Counted from the stretch's first letter, positions 1 through 6,905 are shown. The stretch is 9,050 bases of DNA from an uncultured Bacteroidales bacterium (GCA_949123685.1 CASBHZ010000105.1:1-9050), one strand, 5' to 3'. Notes: generated by a model from the letters alone, not told the origin. Numbers and translations are program-made.

Positions 1-50
1 ACAACGTTTGAAAATGGATTTCATTGCATTAACTGTTTAATAAAACATAC

Positions 51-80
51 TTAATTATTAACCATTAATTATTAATTATT
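51..80. repeat. Short AT-rich direct repeat over the cca stop codon
   Basis: The 11-mer TTAATTATTAA occurs at 51-61 and again at 65-75 (14-nt period), with a partial third copy at 72-80. It covers the last codons of cca (Ile-Ile-Asn-Asn-stop) and the first bases beyond. No G-C-rich stem or T-run terminator is seen in bases 1-64, so the end of the operon may lie outside the window. Confidence 0.6.
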
Positions 81-1471
81 TCCGGTGCTATTTTGAGAAC
101 GTATTGCCAGGCGTCATCGTGGGTGTAAGGGATTTCACCTTCGAGTATTGCCTCTTTTACCGCATCTTTTATTTCTTTGATTGCCGAGGAGGGTGGAATC
201 TTGAAATACTCCATAATCTCGTTGCCGTCTATCGGCGATTTCCAGTTGCGTAGCGCATCGGCATCGTTTATTTCGTTCATGCGCTGGCGCAAGGCGGCGA
301 AGCCTTCAAGCTGGCGACGCACTTTTGCCGGATTCTTTGAGGTTATGTCAGCTTCGGCAAGTGTCATGAGGTCTTCCAGATCCGGACCTGCTTCAGTAAT
401 GAGCCTTCGCACTCCCGAATCGGACACTCCTTCTTCGCCTACAGATTGGGGACGCATGTGCAACCCTACAAGTTTTGCCACATATTTCATTTTTTCATTA
501 AGCGGCAATTTCATTTGCTTGAAAACGCGGGGAATCATTTTCTCCCCTATGAAATTGTGGTTATGGAAAGTCCATCCTATTTTTTCATCATAACGTTTTG
601 TAACGGGCTTACCTATGTCATGAAGCAATGCAGCCCAACGGAGCCATTCGTTGTCGCTCTTTTCGGCAACATTGTCAACCACCTGGAGGGTGTGATAGAA
701 ATTGTCTTTGTGCCCGCGTCCCTCTTTTGTTTCCACTCCTTTCAATGCATGCACACTCGGGAATATCAGTTCCAACAGACCTGAATTGTCGAGAAGCTTG
801 AATCCGACAGAAGGGTGTTTCGAACGCATGATCTTGGACAGCTCATCGTTGATACGTTCCTTCGTGATAATCGAAATGCGTTCCCGGTTGCGGCGTATTG
901 CCTCGAACGTGTCTGCATGTATTGTGAAATTCAGTTGTGTCGCAAACCTGATTGCACGCATCATGCGCAGTGGATCGTCCGAGAATGTTATGTCCGGATC
1001 AAGCGGAGTGCGGATGATTTGATTATGAAGGTCTACCACGCCGTTGAAAGGATCCACCAGCTCTCCGAATCGGGATGAATTTAGGCAGATAGCCATGGCG
1101 TTGATGGTGAAATCGCGACGGTTCTGATCATCTTCAAGGGTGCCGTCTTCTACTATGGGATTTCTGGAATTTCTGTTATATGATTCCCGCCGTGCCCCTA
1201 CAAATTCAAGCTCAAGGTTGCCGGCTTTCACTTGTGCCGTGCCATAACTTGCGAATACGCTGAGTCCTTTGCCGTGGTTCAGGCGCGCCGCAACTTCTGT
1301 TGCAAGCTCTATTCCGCTTCCCACGGTCACGAAATCAATGTCGGAGGAATGGCGTTTTAGAAAAATATCGCGTACGTATCCGCCTACCACATAAGCTTCG
1401 CGGCCCATGTCGTCAGCGATCTTTCCTACTTGTCGGAAAATAGGCAGTTTCAGATCTTCGGTGAGATTCAT
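65..1471 (-). CDS. cca: CCA-adding tRNA nucleotidyltransferase with HD domain
   Basis: This 468-residue protein is a class II polymerase-beta-type tRNA nucleotidyltransferase, which adds or repairs the 3'-terminal CCA of tRNAs in the cytoplasm. The nucleotidyltransferase head shows the GGYVRD motif (residues 30-35), the metal-binding DID (44-46), RRDFTINAMA (118-127) and the DPLRMMRAIRFA motif (166-177) typical of the family. A C-terminal HD domain follows, with H260, HDIGK at 284-288 and H338. In other bacteria such HD domains give CCA enzymes phosphatase or phosphodiesterase activity on tRNA ends. The length is normal for an HD-containing CCA enzyme. The ATG at 1471 overlaps the TGA of the upstream M24 peptidase gene (ATGA), so translation is probably coupled. 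It is the last gene of the operon within the window. A poly(A) polymerase is the main alternative, but the HD domain and phylum favour CCA addition. Confidence 0.92.
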   Translation of the reverse strand: MNLTEDLKLPIFRQVGKIADDMGREAYVVGGYVRDIFLKRHSSDIDFVTVGSGIELATEVAARLNHGKGLSVFASYGTAQVKAGNLELEFVGARRESYNRNSRNPIVEDGTLEDDQNRRDFTINAMAICLNSSRFGELVDPFNGVVDLHNQIIRTPLDPDITFSDDPLRMMRAIRFATQLNFTIHADTFEAIRRNRERISIITKERINDELSKIMRSKHPSVGFKLLDNSGLLELIFPSVHALKGVETKEGRGHKDNFYHTLQVVDNVAEKSDNEWLRWAALLHDIGKPVTKRYDEKIGWTFHNHNFIGEKMIPRVFKQMKLPLNEKMKYVAKLVGLHMRPQSVGEEGVSDSGVRRLITEAGPDLEDLMTLAEADITSKNPAKVRRQLEGFAALRQRMNEINDADALRNWKSPIDGNEIMEYFKIPPSSAIKEIKDAVKEAILEGEIPYTHDDAWQYVLKIAPEIINN

Positions 1472-2655
1472 AACTCTGTCAGCTCTTCAGGGAAGGGTGT
1501 TAAGTTTTCGAGTCCTGTTTCTGTGACGCGGTATGTGTTTTCGATTCCGACGGCGCCAACGTGTGGAATGACGAATTTGGGTTCGAGTGCTATAGTCATG
1601 TTTTTGGCAAGCATGTCTTTGCTGCGCTCCATCACTACAGGCATTTCATTCAGTTCTATACCTATCCCGTGTCCGATGAATCCGACCTTGTTCCTGTGTC
1701 CCATGAAATACTCATGCAGGTTTTCACTTTTTGCGATCTCCATGGCTTCTGAATAAAGTCTGGATACAGGCACTCCGTGACAGCCTATTTTCTCAAGGTG
1801 ATGTAGAATCCGGCAAGAGCAGTCATGTGCTTTTCTCGCAAGATCGGATACGCTCCCTATGCTCCAGCATCGGGTCATGTCGGTCTGATAGCCGTTGAAT
1901 CCTCCATTCATGTCTACCATCACGGCTGTTCCCGGCTTAAGTGTCATCCCGTTTGCACCAACAGGCAGGGAGGGGTCAGTTCCTGCTCCTCCCATTGAGA
2001 AATCGTAAGGCGAAGGATTGTCGGCATTGTCGCCGCTTATCACGGAACCGAGGTTTAACTCCATGCGGCTTCCGGCAGTACGTAGCAACCCGAGACAACC
2101 TTCCCGGCGGAGCACCCGCTCTATCTCTATCTGGAACTCAATGTCGGTCATACCTTCCTGATAACAACGTTCCACCTGTGCATATGCCGCAGTCTGGTGT
2201 ATGCCGTCTTCCTTCATCTTGCAGACCTCTAAGTCTGTCTTGATCATGCGAGCAACACGAAGTGCCTTGGAGCAATCCTTGATTTCGGCAGTCGGGAAGC
2301 ACTTTTTGAGCCTTTCAGCATCGGAATAAAGGAGGTCGCTGAACTCTATGCCAAGTCGCCGGGGCAATCCATAACCGGTTTCTCCAAGTTTCTCAGCGAT
2401 CTGCTCCGGTTTCCTGATTGCCAGGCACATGTCATTCTCCTCGGTGACACTTGGCGGTATAAGGAAAAAGAGTGGAGTCTTGTCTGTCTGGATATATATG
2501 TATCCACGAAACACACATCCGCTTATATAATATAAGTTGACTGATGCGCTTATGAGTATTGCGTCAAGTTCCTCGCTTTTCATTTGCTCGCGCACCTTTG
2601 CAAGGCGCAATTCGAGCTCATTGCGAAATTCCGTCGTAAGGAATGGTATGGTCAT
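1468..2655 (-). CDS. M24-family metallopeptidase (Xaa-Pro peptidase-like)
   Basis: This 395-residue protein has the two-domain build of aminopeptidase P, prolidase and creatinase: an N-terminal creatinase-like domain (about residues 13-135) and a C-terminal pita-bread M24 domain (about 145-385). All five dinuclear-metal ligands of the family can be placed: D248 (VMVDMN), D259 (YQTDMT), H329 (GHGIGIELNE), E358 (IALEP) and E372 (GIENTY). No signal peptide is visible, so it should be cytoplasmic. Two histidines that help bind substrate in E. coli PepP (H243 and H361) align by eye with V232 (SLPV instead of LPH) and N336 (ELNE instead of a VH motif). Cleavage of Xaa-Pro peptides is therefore likely but not certain, and another M24 reaction is possible. 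The ATG start lies 20 nt after gldH, and the stop overlaps the cca start by 4 nt. Confidence 0.85.
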   Translation of the reverse strand: MTIPFLTTEFRNELELRLAKVREQMKSEELDAILISASVNLYYISGCVFRGYIYIQTDKTPLFFLIPPSVTEENDMCLAIRKPEQIAEKLGETGYGLPRRLGIEFSDLLYSDAERLKKCFPTAEIKDCSKALRVARMIKTDLEVCKMKEDGIHQTAAYAQVERCYQEGMTDIEFQIEIERVLRREGCLGLLRTAGSRMELNLGSVISGDNADNPSPYDFSMGGAGTDPSLPVGANGMTLKPGTAVMVDMNGGFNGYQTDMTRCWSIGSVSDLARKAHDCSCRILHHLEKIGCHGVPVSRLYSEAMEIAKSENLHEYFMGHRNKVGFIGHGIGIELNEMPVVMERSKDMLAKNMTIALEPKFVIPHVGAVGIENTYRVTETGLENLTPFPEELTEL

Positions 2656-2675
2656 AACTTGGAGTGTTCTTGTTA

Positions 2676-3197
2676 TTAATGAATGAAAGTGTAATTTCCC
2701 GGACCTGTCGTGGAGAGTGTCAGACCTACGTTGTAAAGTCCGCGGGTGTTTGACGATGGCGACAGGGAAGTTATGTTCACGAGGTATCCTTCCGGAAGTT
2801 TGAAATCACGTTTCAGGGTATCTGAGATCTCGTATAGGCATATGCTCTTTCTCCCTCTCGGTTTCCCGTTATTGTCGCGCAGACGGATAGTGAGCCTCTT
2901 TGTAGCCATAATTCCGTTTTCATCCTCTTCCGTGATTTCAATGGGTATTTCGGAGGTTGCTTTCCCCGGTGAATATCTCAAGGTGAGGATCATGTCAAAC
3001 CTGTCATCCGTATTCTTGACAGAGTCTATCGGAGAGGGATAGAAAGGGAGCACGCATATAGGATCCCACCCTTCTTCATCGAAAGATACAAAATCTGAAT
3101 AGACCACATTATTCACCCTCCGGCAAGAACAGCAGAGGGTGATTATCCCCGAAAGAATAATCACGCATATCGATGTCGGGGAATATGGTCTTGTCAT
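2676..3197 (-). CDS. gldH: GldH-type lipoprotein
   Basis: This 173-residue protein looks like GldH, a lipoprotein of the Bacteroidota gliding-motility gene set that also occurs in many non-gliding Bacteroidales, where its role is unclear. A short hydrophobic N-terminal signal (about residues 9-22) ends in a cysteine cluster, C22, C23 and C25, followed by RR. One of these is presumably lipidated, C25 most likely, although no position fits a textbook lipobox well. The mature part is a small, probably beta-rich domain with no catalytic motif. The assignment rests on length, lipoprotein character, the early region (VVYSDFVSFDEEGW) and the position directly after ricT, which is a neighbour often seen in this phylum. 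The gap to ricT is 17 nt and to the M24 gene 20 nt, so it is co-transcribed. It probably sits in the inner or outer membrane facing the periplasm. Confidence 0.75.
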   Translation of the reverse strand: MTRPYSPTSICVIILSGIITLCCSCRRVNNVVYSDFVSFDEEGWDPICVLPFYPSPIDSVKNTDDRFDMILTLRYSPGKATSEIPIEITEEDENGIMATKRLTIRLRDNNGKPRGRKSICLYEISDTLKRDFKLPEGYLVNITSLSPSSNTRGLYNVGLTLSTTGPGNYTFIH

Positions 3198-3214
3198 CTT
3201 TTAGCAGTTTCTTA

Positions 3215-4459
3215 TTATCCTTTATTTTCTGTCGGAGCCTGTCCCTGTTGACGCGGTCTGCGGTTGTTGCGGTTTCCTTTATTGCGAGGTTGCCTGTTGC
3301 GGTTGTTGCCGCCCTGTTCTTTCTCAGCTATAACATTCTTCTCTTTGCGAGGGGCGTTATTGCGTCGGGGTTGCTGCGGCTTTTCCGGTTCCTGACCGCG
3401 TCGGCGTTTGCGACGTTTGGAATTATCAAAACGTGTGAGGCTCTCTTGTTCCACAAGGTCCACATATACCGGCTTCTCTTTTTTCTTGCCTTCGTTCTCT
3501 TCAAGGGAATCCACCTTGATGCCCTGCTTGTTGAGGGCTATGATCTCGAAGGCGCGGGAAGCGTCGATCGTCACGAGATTAGCGGGGATCGATTTGTCGG
3601 TTGAATATGTAATCTTGCGGGCAAGTATGTCCGGTTTGAAATAATAATATGTCCCGTCTTTTGTTTCGAGGGTCACATCTTTGGGCGGGAGCTTCTTCTG
3701 GGCTTCGCTATAAGAATCTATCTCGAAATTCAGGCAGCATTTTAGCTTGGCACATTGTCCGGCGAGTTTTTGCGGGTTCATCGACAGATCCTGGATGCGT
3801 GCGGCGCCCGTGCCTACGGAAACGAAATGTGTCATCCAGCTTGAACAGCACAATGGTCTGCCGCAAGGTCCGATACCGCCTATGCGCCCGGCTTCCTGAC
3901 GGGCGCCTATCTGCTTCATCTCTATCCTCACCTTAAAGGTGTCGGCAAGTATGCGGATAAGCTTACGGAAATCCACGCGCTCGTCGGCAATATAATAGAA
4001 TATCGCCTTCCCTCCGTCGCCCTGATATTCCACATCGCCTATCTTCATGTTTAGCCCAAGTTCCTCGGCGATTTTGCGCGACCGGATCATGGTGTCTTCT
4101 TCTCGGGATGCCGCCTCGGCATATTTTTCGAGGTCATTTTGGGAAGCGATGCGGAAAACCTTTTTCAACTCCGAGTCTGAATTGATGTTGGCTTTCTTCA
4201 TCTGTAGGCGCACAAGGCGTCCGATCATGCTGACACGCCCTATGTCATGTCCGGGAGCTCCCTCTACCGCTACCATGTCGCCGATTTTCAAGTCAAGGCG
4301 GTTCGGGTTGGTGTAGAATCCCGTGCGGGTATTCTTGAACACCACCTCTACCACATCGAAATCGTTGCCCGACGAGATGCCGTCAAGCCAGTTGGTGGCG
4401 AAGAGCTTGCCGCGCGGACAGCGACTGCCTGAGCAGCTTTTTTTATTCTCAGTCTCCAC
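3215..4459 (-). CDS. ricT: PSP1-domain protein, RicT/YaaT-like, with long basic tail
   Basis: This 414-residue protein carries a PSP1 domain (roughly residues 35-250). It includes a GDMVAVEGAPGHDIG stretch (60-74) and the two cysteine motifs of RicT: GGIGPCGRPLCC (C199, C204, C205) and GQCAKLKCC (C236, C241, C242). In B. subtilis the equivalent cysteines take part in Fe-S cluster binding in the RicA-RicF-RicT complex, which steers RNase Y. An extra pair, C9 and C14, lies near the N terminus. Residues from about 348 to 414 form an Arg/Lys/Asn/Gln-rich, probably disordered tail that could bind RNA; B. subtilis RicT lacks a tail of this size. The start is GTG, because an in-frame TAA (the rny stop) lies four codons upstream and the next ATG (residue 62) would cut the domain. 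The gene follows rny after 9 nt. A RicT-like role on RNase Y is inferred. Confidence 0.85.
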   Translation of the reverse strand: METENKKSCSGSRCPRGKLFATNWLDGISSGNDFDVVEVVFKNTRTGFYTNPNRLDLKIGDMVAVEGAPGHDIGRVSMIGRLVRLQMKKANINSDSELKKVFRIASQNDLEKYAEAASREEDTMIRSRKIAEELGLNMKIGDVEYQGDGGKAIFYYIADERVDFRKLIRILADTFKVRIEMKQIGARQEAGRIGGIGPCGRPLCCSSWMTHFVSVGTGAARIQDLSMNPQKLAGQCAKLKCCLNFEIDSYSEAQKKLPPKDVTLETKDGTYYYFKPDILARKITYSTDKSIPANLVTIDASRAFEIIALNKQGIKVDSLEENEGKKKEKPVYVDLVEQESLTRFDNSKRRKRRRGQEPEKPQQPRRNNAPRKEKNVIAEKEQGGNNRNRQPRNKGNRNNRRPRQQGQAPTENKG

Positions 4460-4468
4460 GTCGCAAGA

Positions 4469-6010
4469 TTATTTTGCAAAACTGATGGCACGAGTCTCGC
4501 GGATCACTGTGATTTTCACCTGTCCGGGATATGTGAGCTCATCCTGAATTTTCTTTGCTATTTCCGAGGAGAGCTTTTCAGTCTCTTCATCAGTGATCTT
4601 GTCAGCACCGACAATCACGCGCAGTTCGCGACCTGCCTGTATTGCATATGTCTTGATAACTCCGGGGTAGGAGAGGGCAAGTTGCTCAAGGTCGTTAAGG
4701 CGCTTGATGTATGCCTCCACAATCTCTCGGCGTGCTCCGGGGCGTGCACCTGAAATGGCATCGCAGACCTGAACGATCGGGGCAAGGAGCGAAGTCATTT
4801 CGACTTCCTCATGGTGAGCGCCGATCGCGTTGCATATTTCAGGCTTCTCTTTGAATTTCTCGGCAAGTTTCATTCCGAAAAGTGCGTGGGGCAATTCCGG
4901 TTCGTCATCGGGCACTTTGCCGATATCATGCAGCAGACCGGCACGGCGTGCTTTCTTGGGATTGAGACCGAGCTCCGATGCCATTACGGCACAGAGGTTG
5001 GCTGTCTCGCGTGAGTGCTGCAAGAGGTTCTGTCCGTATGACGAACGGTATTTCATTTTTCCCACCATCCGGATAAGCTCCGGATGCAGTCCGTGTATTC
5101 CGAGATCAATTGCCGTGCGTTTACCGGTCTCGATAATTTCCTCTTCCACCTGTTTGCGCACTTTTGCCACAACTTCCTCGATGCGTGCCGGATGGATACG
5201 GCCGTCAACAACGAGCTGGTGCAATGCGAGGCGGGCAATTTCCCGGCGCACCGGGTCAAAGCCGGAAAGCACGATTGCTTCAGGAGTGTCGTCCACAATG
5301 ATCTCGATACCTGTGGCTGCCTCAAGCGCACGTATGTTGCGTCCTTCGCGACCAATGATGCGTCCCTTTATCTCGTCGTTGTCGATATGGAACACCGTAA
5401 CTGAATTTTCAACGGCAGCTTCCGTTGCTACGCGCTGAATAGACTGTATTACAATTCTTTTGGCTTCTTTTGTTGCAGTCATGCGGGCATCATCCATTAT
5501 GTCGTTGATATATCCCGCTGCTGCAGTCTTTGCTTCGTCCTTGAGCGATTCCACCAGTTTCTCTTTTGCCTCGTCGGCTGAGAGCCCGGAGATGCGCTCC
5601 AGCTCGTCGGTGATCTGGCGGTGAAGGTGTTCCACCTCCGTCTGTCGAGATTCAATGACTGCCTCGCGGTTGTCGAGGTTCCCTTTGAGCGCGTCAAGTT
5701 CCTTCTTGCGTCGAGAGTTCTCGTTCTGCTGCTGGTTTAACTGAATTTCCCTTTGCTTGTTGCGAGCTTCTGCGGCTTGAGCTTTTTGCATGCGTTGTCC
5801 CGCAGTGCGCTCAGCCTCGCTCAGGATTTTCATTTCCTCCTCTTTTGCCTGAAGGATTTTTTTCTCTTTTATCACCTCCGCTTCGCGGTTTGCATCCTCA
5901 AGGATGGAATTGGCGCGGGAAGAGGCATTTTTTTTGCTGATCACGGTAGCTGCCACATAGCCTATGATGGCAGTTGCCGCCGCAACTATAATCCATATTG
6001 CTGTTTCCAT
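4469..6010 (-). CDS. rny: Ribonuclease Y
   Basis: This 513-residue protein is RNase Y, a membrane-anchored endoribonuclease that starts mRNA decay and processes transcripts. The domain order is complete: an N-terminal transmembrane helix (about residues 4-24), a long charged coiled coil (about 28-155), a KH RNA-binding domain with [10 protein letters not shown] at 216-225, and an HD nuclease domain with H332, HD at 361-362 (HDIGK), the HH pair at 399-400 and D417. The length is close to that of the B. subtilis enzyme (520 residues). The ATG at 6010 places the hydrophobic helix at the very N terminus, as expected. Upstream is an AT-rich 174-nt gap after zapA that holds a structured RNA candidate. 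Downstream, ricT starts 9 nt after the TAA in the same frame. No Shine-Dalgarno sequence is visible, as is common in this phylum. Confidence 0.96.
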   Translation of the reverse strand: METAIWIIVAAATAIIGYVAATVISKKNASSRANSILEDANREAEVIKEKKILQAKEEEMKILSEAERTAGQRMQKAQAAEARNKQREIQLNQQQNENSRRKKELDALKGNLDNREAVIESRQTEVEHLHRQITDELERISGLSADEAKEKLVESLKDEAKTAAAGYINDIMDDARMTATKEAKRIVIQSIQRVATEAAVENSVTVFHIDNDEIKGRIIGREGRNIRALEAATGIEIIVDDTPEAIVLSGFDPVRREIARLALHQLVVDGRIHPARIEEVVAKVRKQVEEEIIETGKRTAIDLGIHGLHPELIRMVGKMKYRSSYGQNLLQHSRETANLCAVMASELGLNPKKARRAGLLHDIGKVPDDEPELPHALFGMKLAEKFKEKPEICNAIGAHHEEVEMTSLLAPIVQVCDAISGARPGARREIVEAYIKRLNDLEQLALSYPGVIKTYAIQAGRELRVIVGADKITDEETEKLSSEIAKKIQDELTYPGQVKITVIRETRAISFAK

Positions 6011-6059
6011 GCGTATGTAGTTGTAATTTTGGTTTTTATAATGTTAATTATTCTATTCT

Positions 6060-6168
6060 TTTTTTCGTGTCGCGACCATCCTGACTCAAATGTGAGTATA
6101 TGAATAGTCGCAGCCGAAACGTTTGTGTTGACGCCGGTTGCAATACTTGGGGATGAAAATAAATTCGG
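6060..6168 (-). ncRNA. ssrS: Structured RNA candidate between zapA and rny, possibly 6S RNA
   Basis: On the minus strand this gap folds into one long hairpin. GCGACUAUUC (6111-6102) pairs over 10 bp with GGAUGGUCGC (6081-6072). Inside it is ACUC/GAGU (6097-6094 with 6087-6084) around a six-base loop. Outside it is UUUCG/CGAAA (6119-6115 with 6067-6063). Two of the ten central pairs are G-U, which would become A-C mismatches on the plus strand, so the fold belongs to the minus-strand transcript. A rod with internal loops next to zapA recalls 6S RNA, whose gene also flanks zapA in E. coli, and my recollection is that Bacteroidota annotations place ssrS between zapA and rny. The sequence alone does not prove 6S: the visible fold is only about 57 nt, the ends are estimates, no good -33/-7 promoter precedes it and no terminator follows. 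It could instead be a 5' leader structure of rny. Confidence 0.42.
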
Positions 6169-6184
6169 GAAAGTATAAAAAGGA

Positions 6185-6472
6185 CTATTTCAAGATGTCG
6201 TCCAGCTTACCGAGACATTCCTCTGCTTTTTTGGACGCTTCCTGATATCTGATGGTAAGCTCCTTGTAATGGGATGCATATTGATATACCATCATTGCAA
6301 GAAGACCTTTGTCGGAGCGCTTGGGAAAAGAGCGTCGCCATGCGGCATACAGATTGTTGATCTCTTCTTCCACGCTTCGGGTTAGTTCCTGATTCTGGAA
6401 CGGGACGGTAAGCTTTATCGGCTCGCCGCCTATATTGATTTCCATATTTATCTTTTCCTGATTTTTCATCAT
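6185..6472 (-). CDS. zapA: Cell division protein ZapA
   Basis: This 95-residue protein matches ZapA, a small cytoplasmic protein that binds FtsZ, bundles its filaments and helps form the division ring. The N-terminal part (MEINIGGEPIKLTVP, residues 10-24) is the short beta-strand segment of ZapA. It is followed by a predicted helix with EEEINNLYAAWR and a long C-terminal helix (about 47-95, LLAMMVYQYASHY and onward) that would form the coiled-coil dimer. The size is typical. The ATG at 6472 overlaps the TGA of the upstream coiled-coil gene (ATGA), which argues for translational coupling and for this start; the adjacent ATG at 6469 and Met10 are alternatives. Its neighbours, a coiled-coil protein before and rny after, fit the usual Bacteroidota arrangement as I know it. 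Confidence 0.85.
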   Translation of the reverse strand: MMKNQEKINMEINIGGEPIKLTVPFQNQELTRSVEEEINNLYAAWRRSFPKRSDKGLLAMMVYQYASHYKELTIRYQEASKKAEECLGKLDDILK

Positions 6473-6762
6473 TCCTTGAGCATTGCTATGCAGCGGTCGA
6501 TGTTTCTGATCAATCCGGCAATGATGCGACGTGCGTCAATGAGCGTATCCGGGTTTTCAGCCAGATGATGAGAGACGCTCAGGTATTCCACGTCAAGAAG
6601 CGCTTTATCGCGTATTTTCAACGCTTCAGCTTCCTTGCTGCGCAAATCGGTGTTTTCCTCTTCCAGCTCCCTGTTGCGCTTGCGCAGGGATTCTATCTCT
6701 GCCCGAAGCTCTTCCTGACGGGCTTCCAAGTTTTCAAGAATGCTTAGAAGAGATTGTGCCAT
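6469..6762 (-). CDS. ZapB-like coiled-coil protein upstream of zapA
   Basis: From the ATG at 6762 the protein has 97 residues and begins MAQSLLSILE. Residues about 4-55 are a highly charged heptad-like coiled coil rich in Glu, Arg and Leu. The C-terminal third (about 62-97) is different: a less charged helical part with ARRIIAGLIRNIDRCIAMLK, which looks like a small conserved helix of its own. There is no signal peptide, membrane segment or catalytic motif. Position and coupling to zapA suggest a ZapA partner comparable to E. coli ZapB, but no clear sequence kinship with ZapB can be claimed by eye. An in-frame TTG at 6771 could add three residues; the ATG is preferred. A strong promoter lies directly upstream, so the mRNA leader is only about 10 nt and this gene probably opens the operon. 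Confidence 0.72.
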   Translation of the reverse strand: MAQSLLSILENLEARQEELRAEIESLRKRNRELEEENTDLRSKEAEALKIRDKALLDVEYLSVSHHLAENPDTLIDARRIIAGLIRNIDRCIAMLKE

Positions 6763-6778
6763 CGATGCCAAATTTGCA

Positions 6779-6810
6779 CAAAGGTACTAAAAAAATCTCA
6801 TATGAACAAA
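6779..6810 (-). promoter_or_regulatory. Bacteroidota-type promoter of the zap-rny-ricT-gldH-cca operon
   Basis: On the minus strand TTTG (6810-6807) is followed after exactly 20 nt by TACCTTTG (6786-6779). This matches both parts of the known Bacteroidota sigma factor consensus (TTTG at -33, TAnnTTTG at -7) and its usual 19-21 nt spacing. Transcription should begin at about 6772-6775, some 10-13 nt before the ATG at 6762. The stretch between the boxes contains a run of seven T. It lies just behind the terminator of the GH127 gene, so the two units are well separated. Confidence 0.85.
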
Positions 6811-6866
6811 AGAAAATGCCCCTCCATTTGCTTTGACAAACGCTTTGCAAATGTGGGGCTTTTTTG
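6803..6866 (-). terminator. Hairpin terminator behind the GH127 gene, possibly bidirectional
   Basis: Bases 6818-6831 and 6847-6859 form a stem of five G-C-rich pairs (gcccc/ggggc) plus seven further pairs (catttgc/gcaaatg) with a small 2-by-1 bulge, and a 15-nt loop. On the minus strand the stem is followed by ATTTTCTTTT, a good U-rich tail for ending the GH127 transcript about 45 nt after its stop codon. On the plus strand the same stem is followed by six T (6860-6865), so it could also stop transcription entering from the left. It sits just upstream of the operon promoter and shares a few bases with its -33 box. Confidence 0.85.
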
Positions 6867-6905
6867 AAGGAGGGATGAAGGAGGGGATACCGTTCTATTC
6901 TTTTA

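Noticed and set aside
4830..5438. 202-codon open frame on the plus strand opposite rny
   Set aside because: The Ser/Arg-rich composition is what a reversed reading of rny gives, and rny is unmistakable on the other strand.
6053..6111. Hairpin with a nearby run of T as a terminator after zapA
   Set aside because: On the minus strand the hairpin is followed by A, not T. The T-run precedes the hairpin on the plus strand, so it cannot act as a terminator in either direction.
6169..6194. Possible promoter just after zapA (CTTG ... TATACTTTC)
   Set aside because: The spacing is about 15 nt instead of 19-21 and neither box matches the Bacteroidota consensus well.
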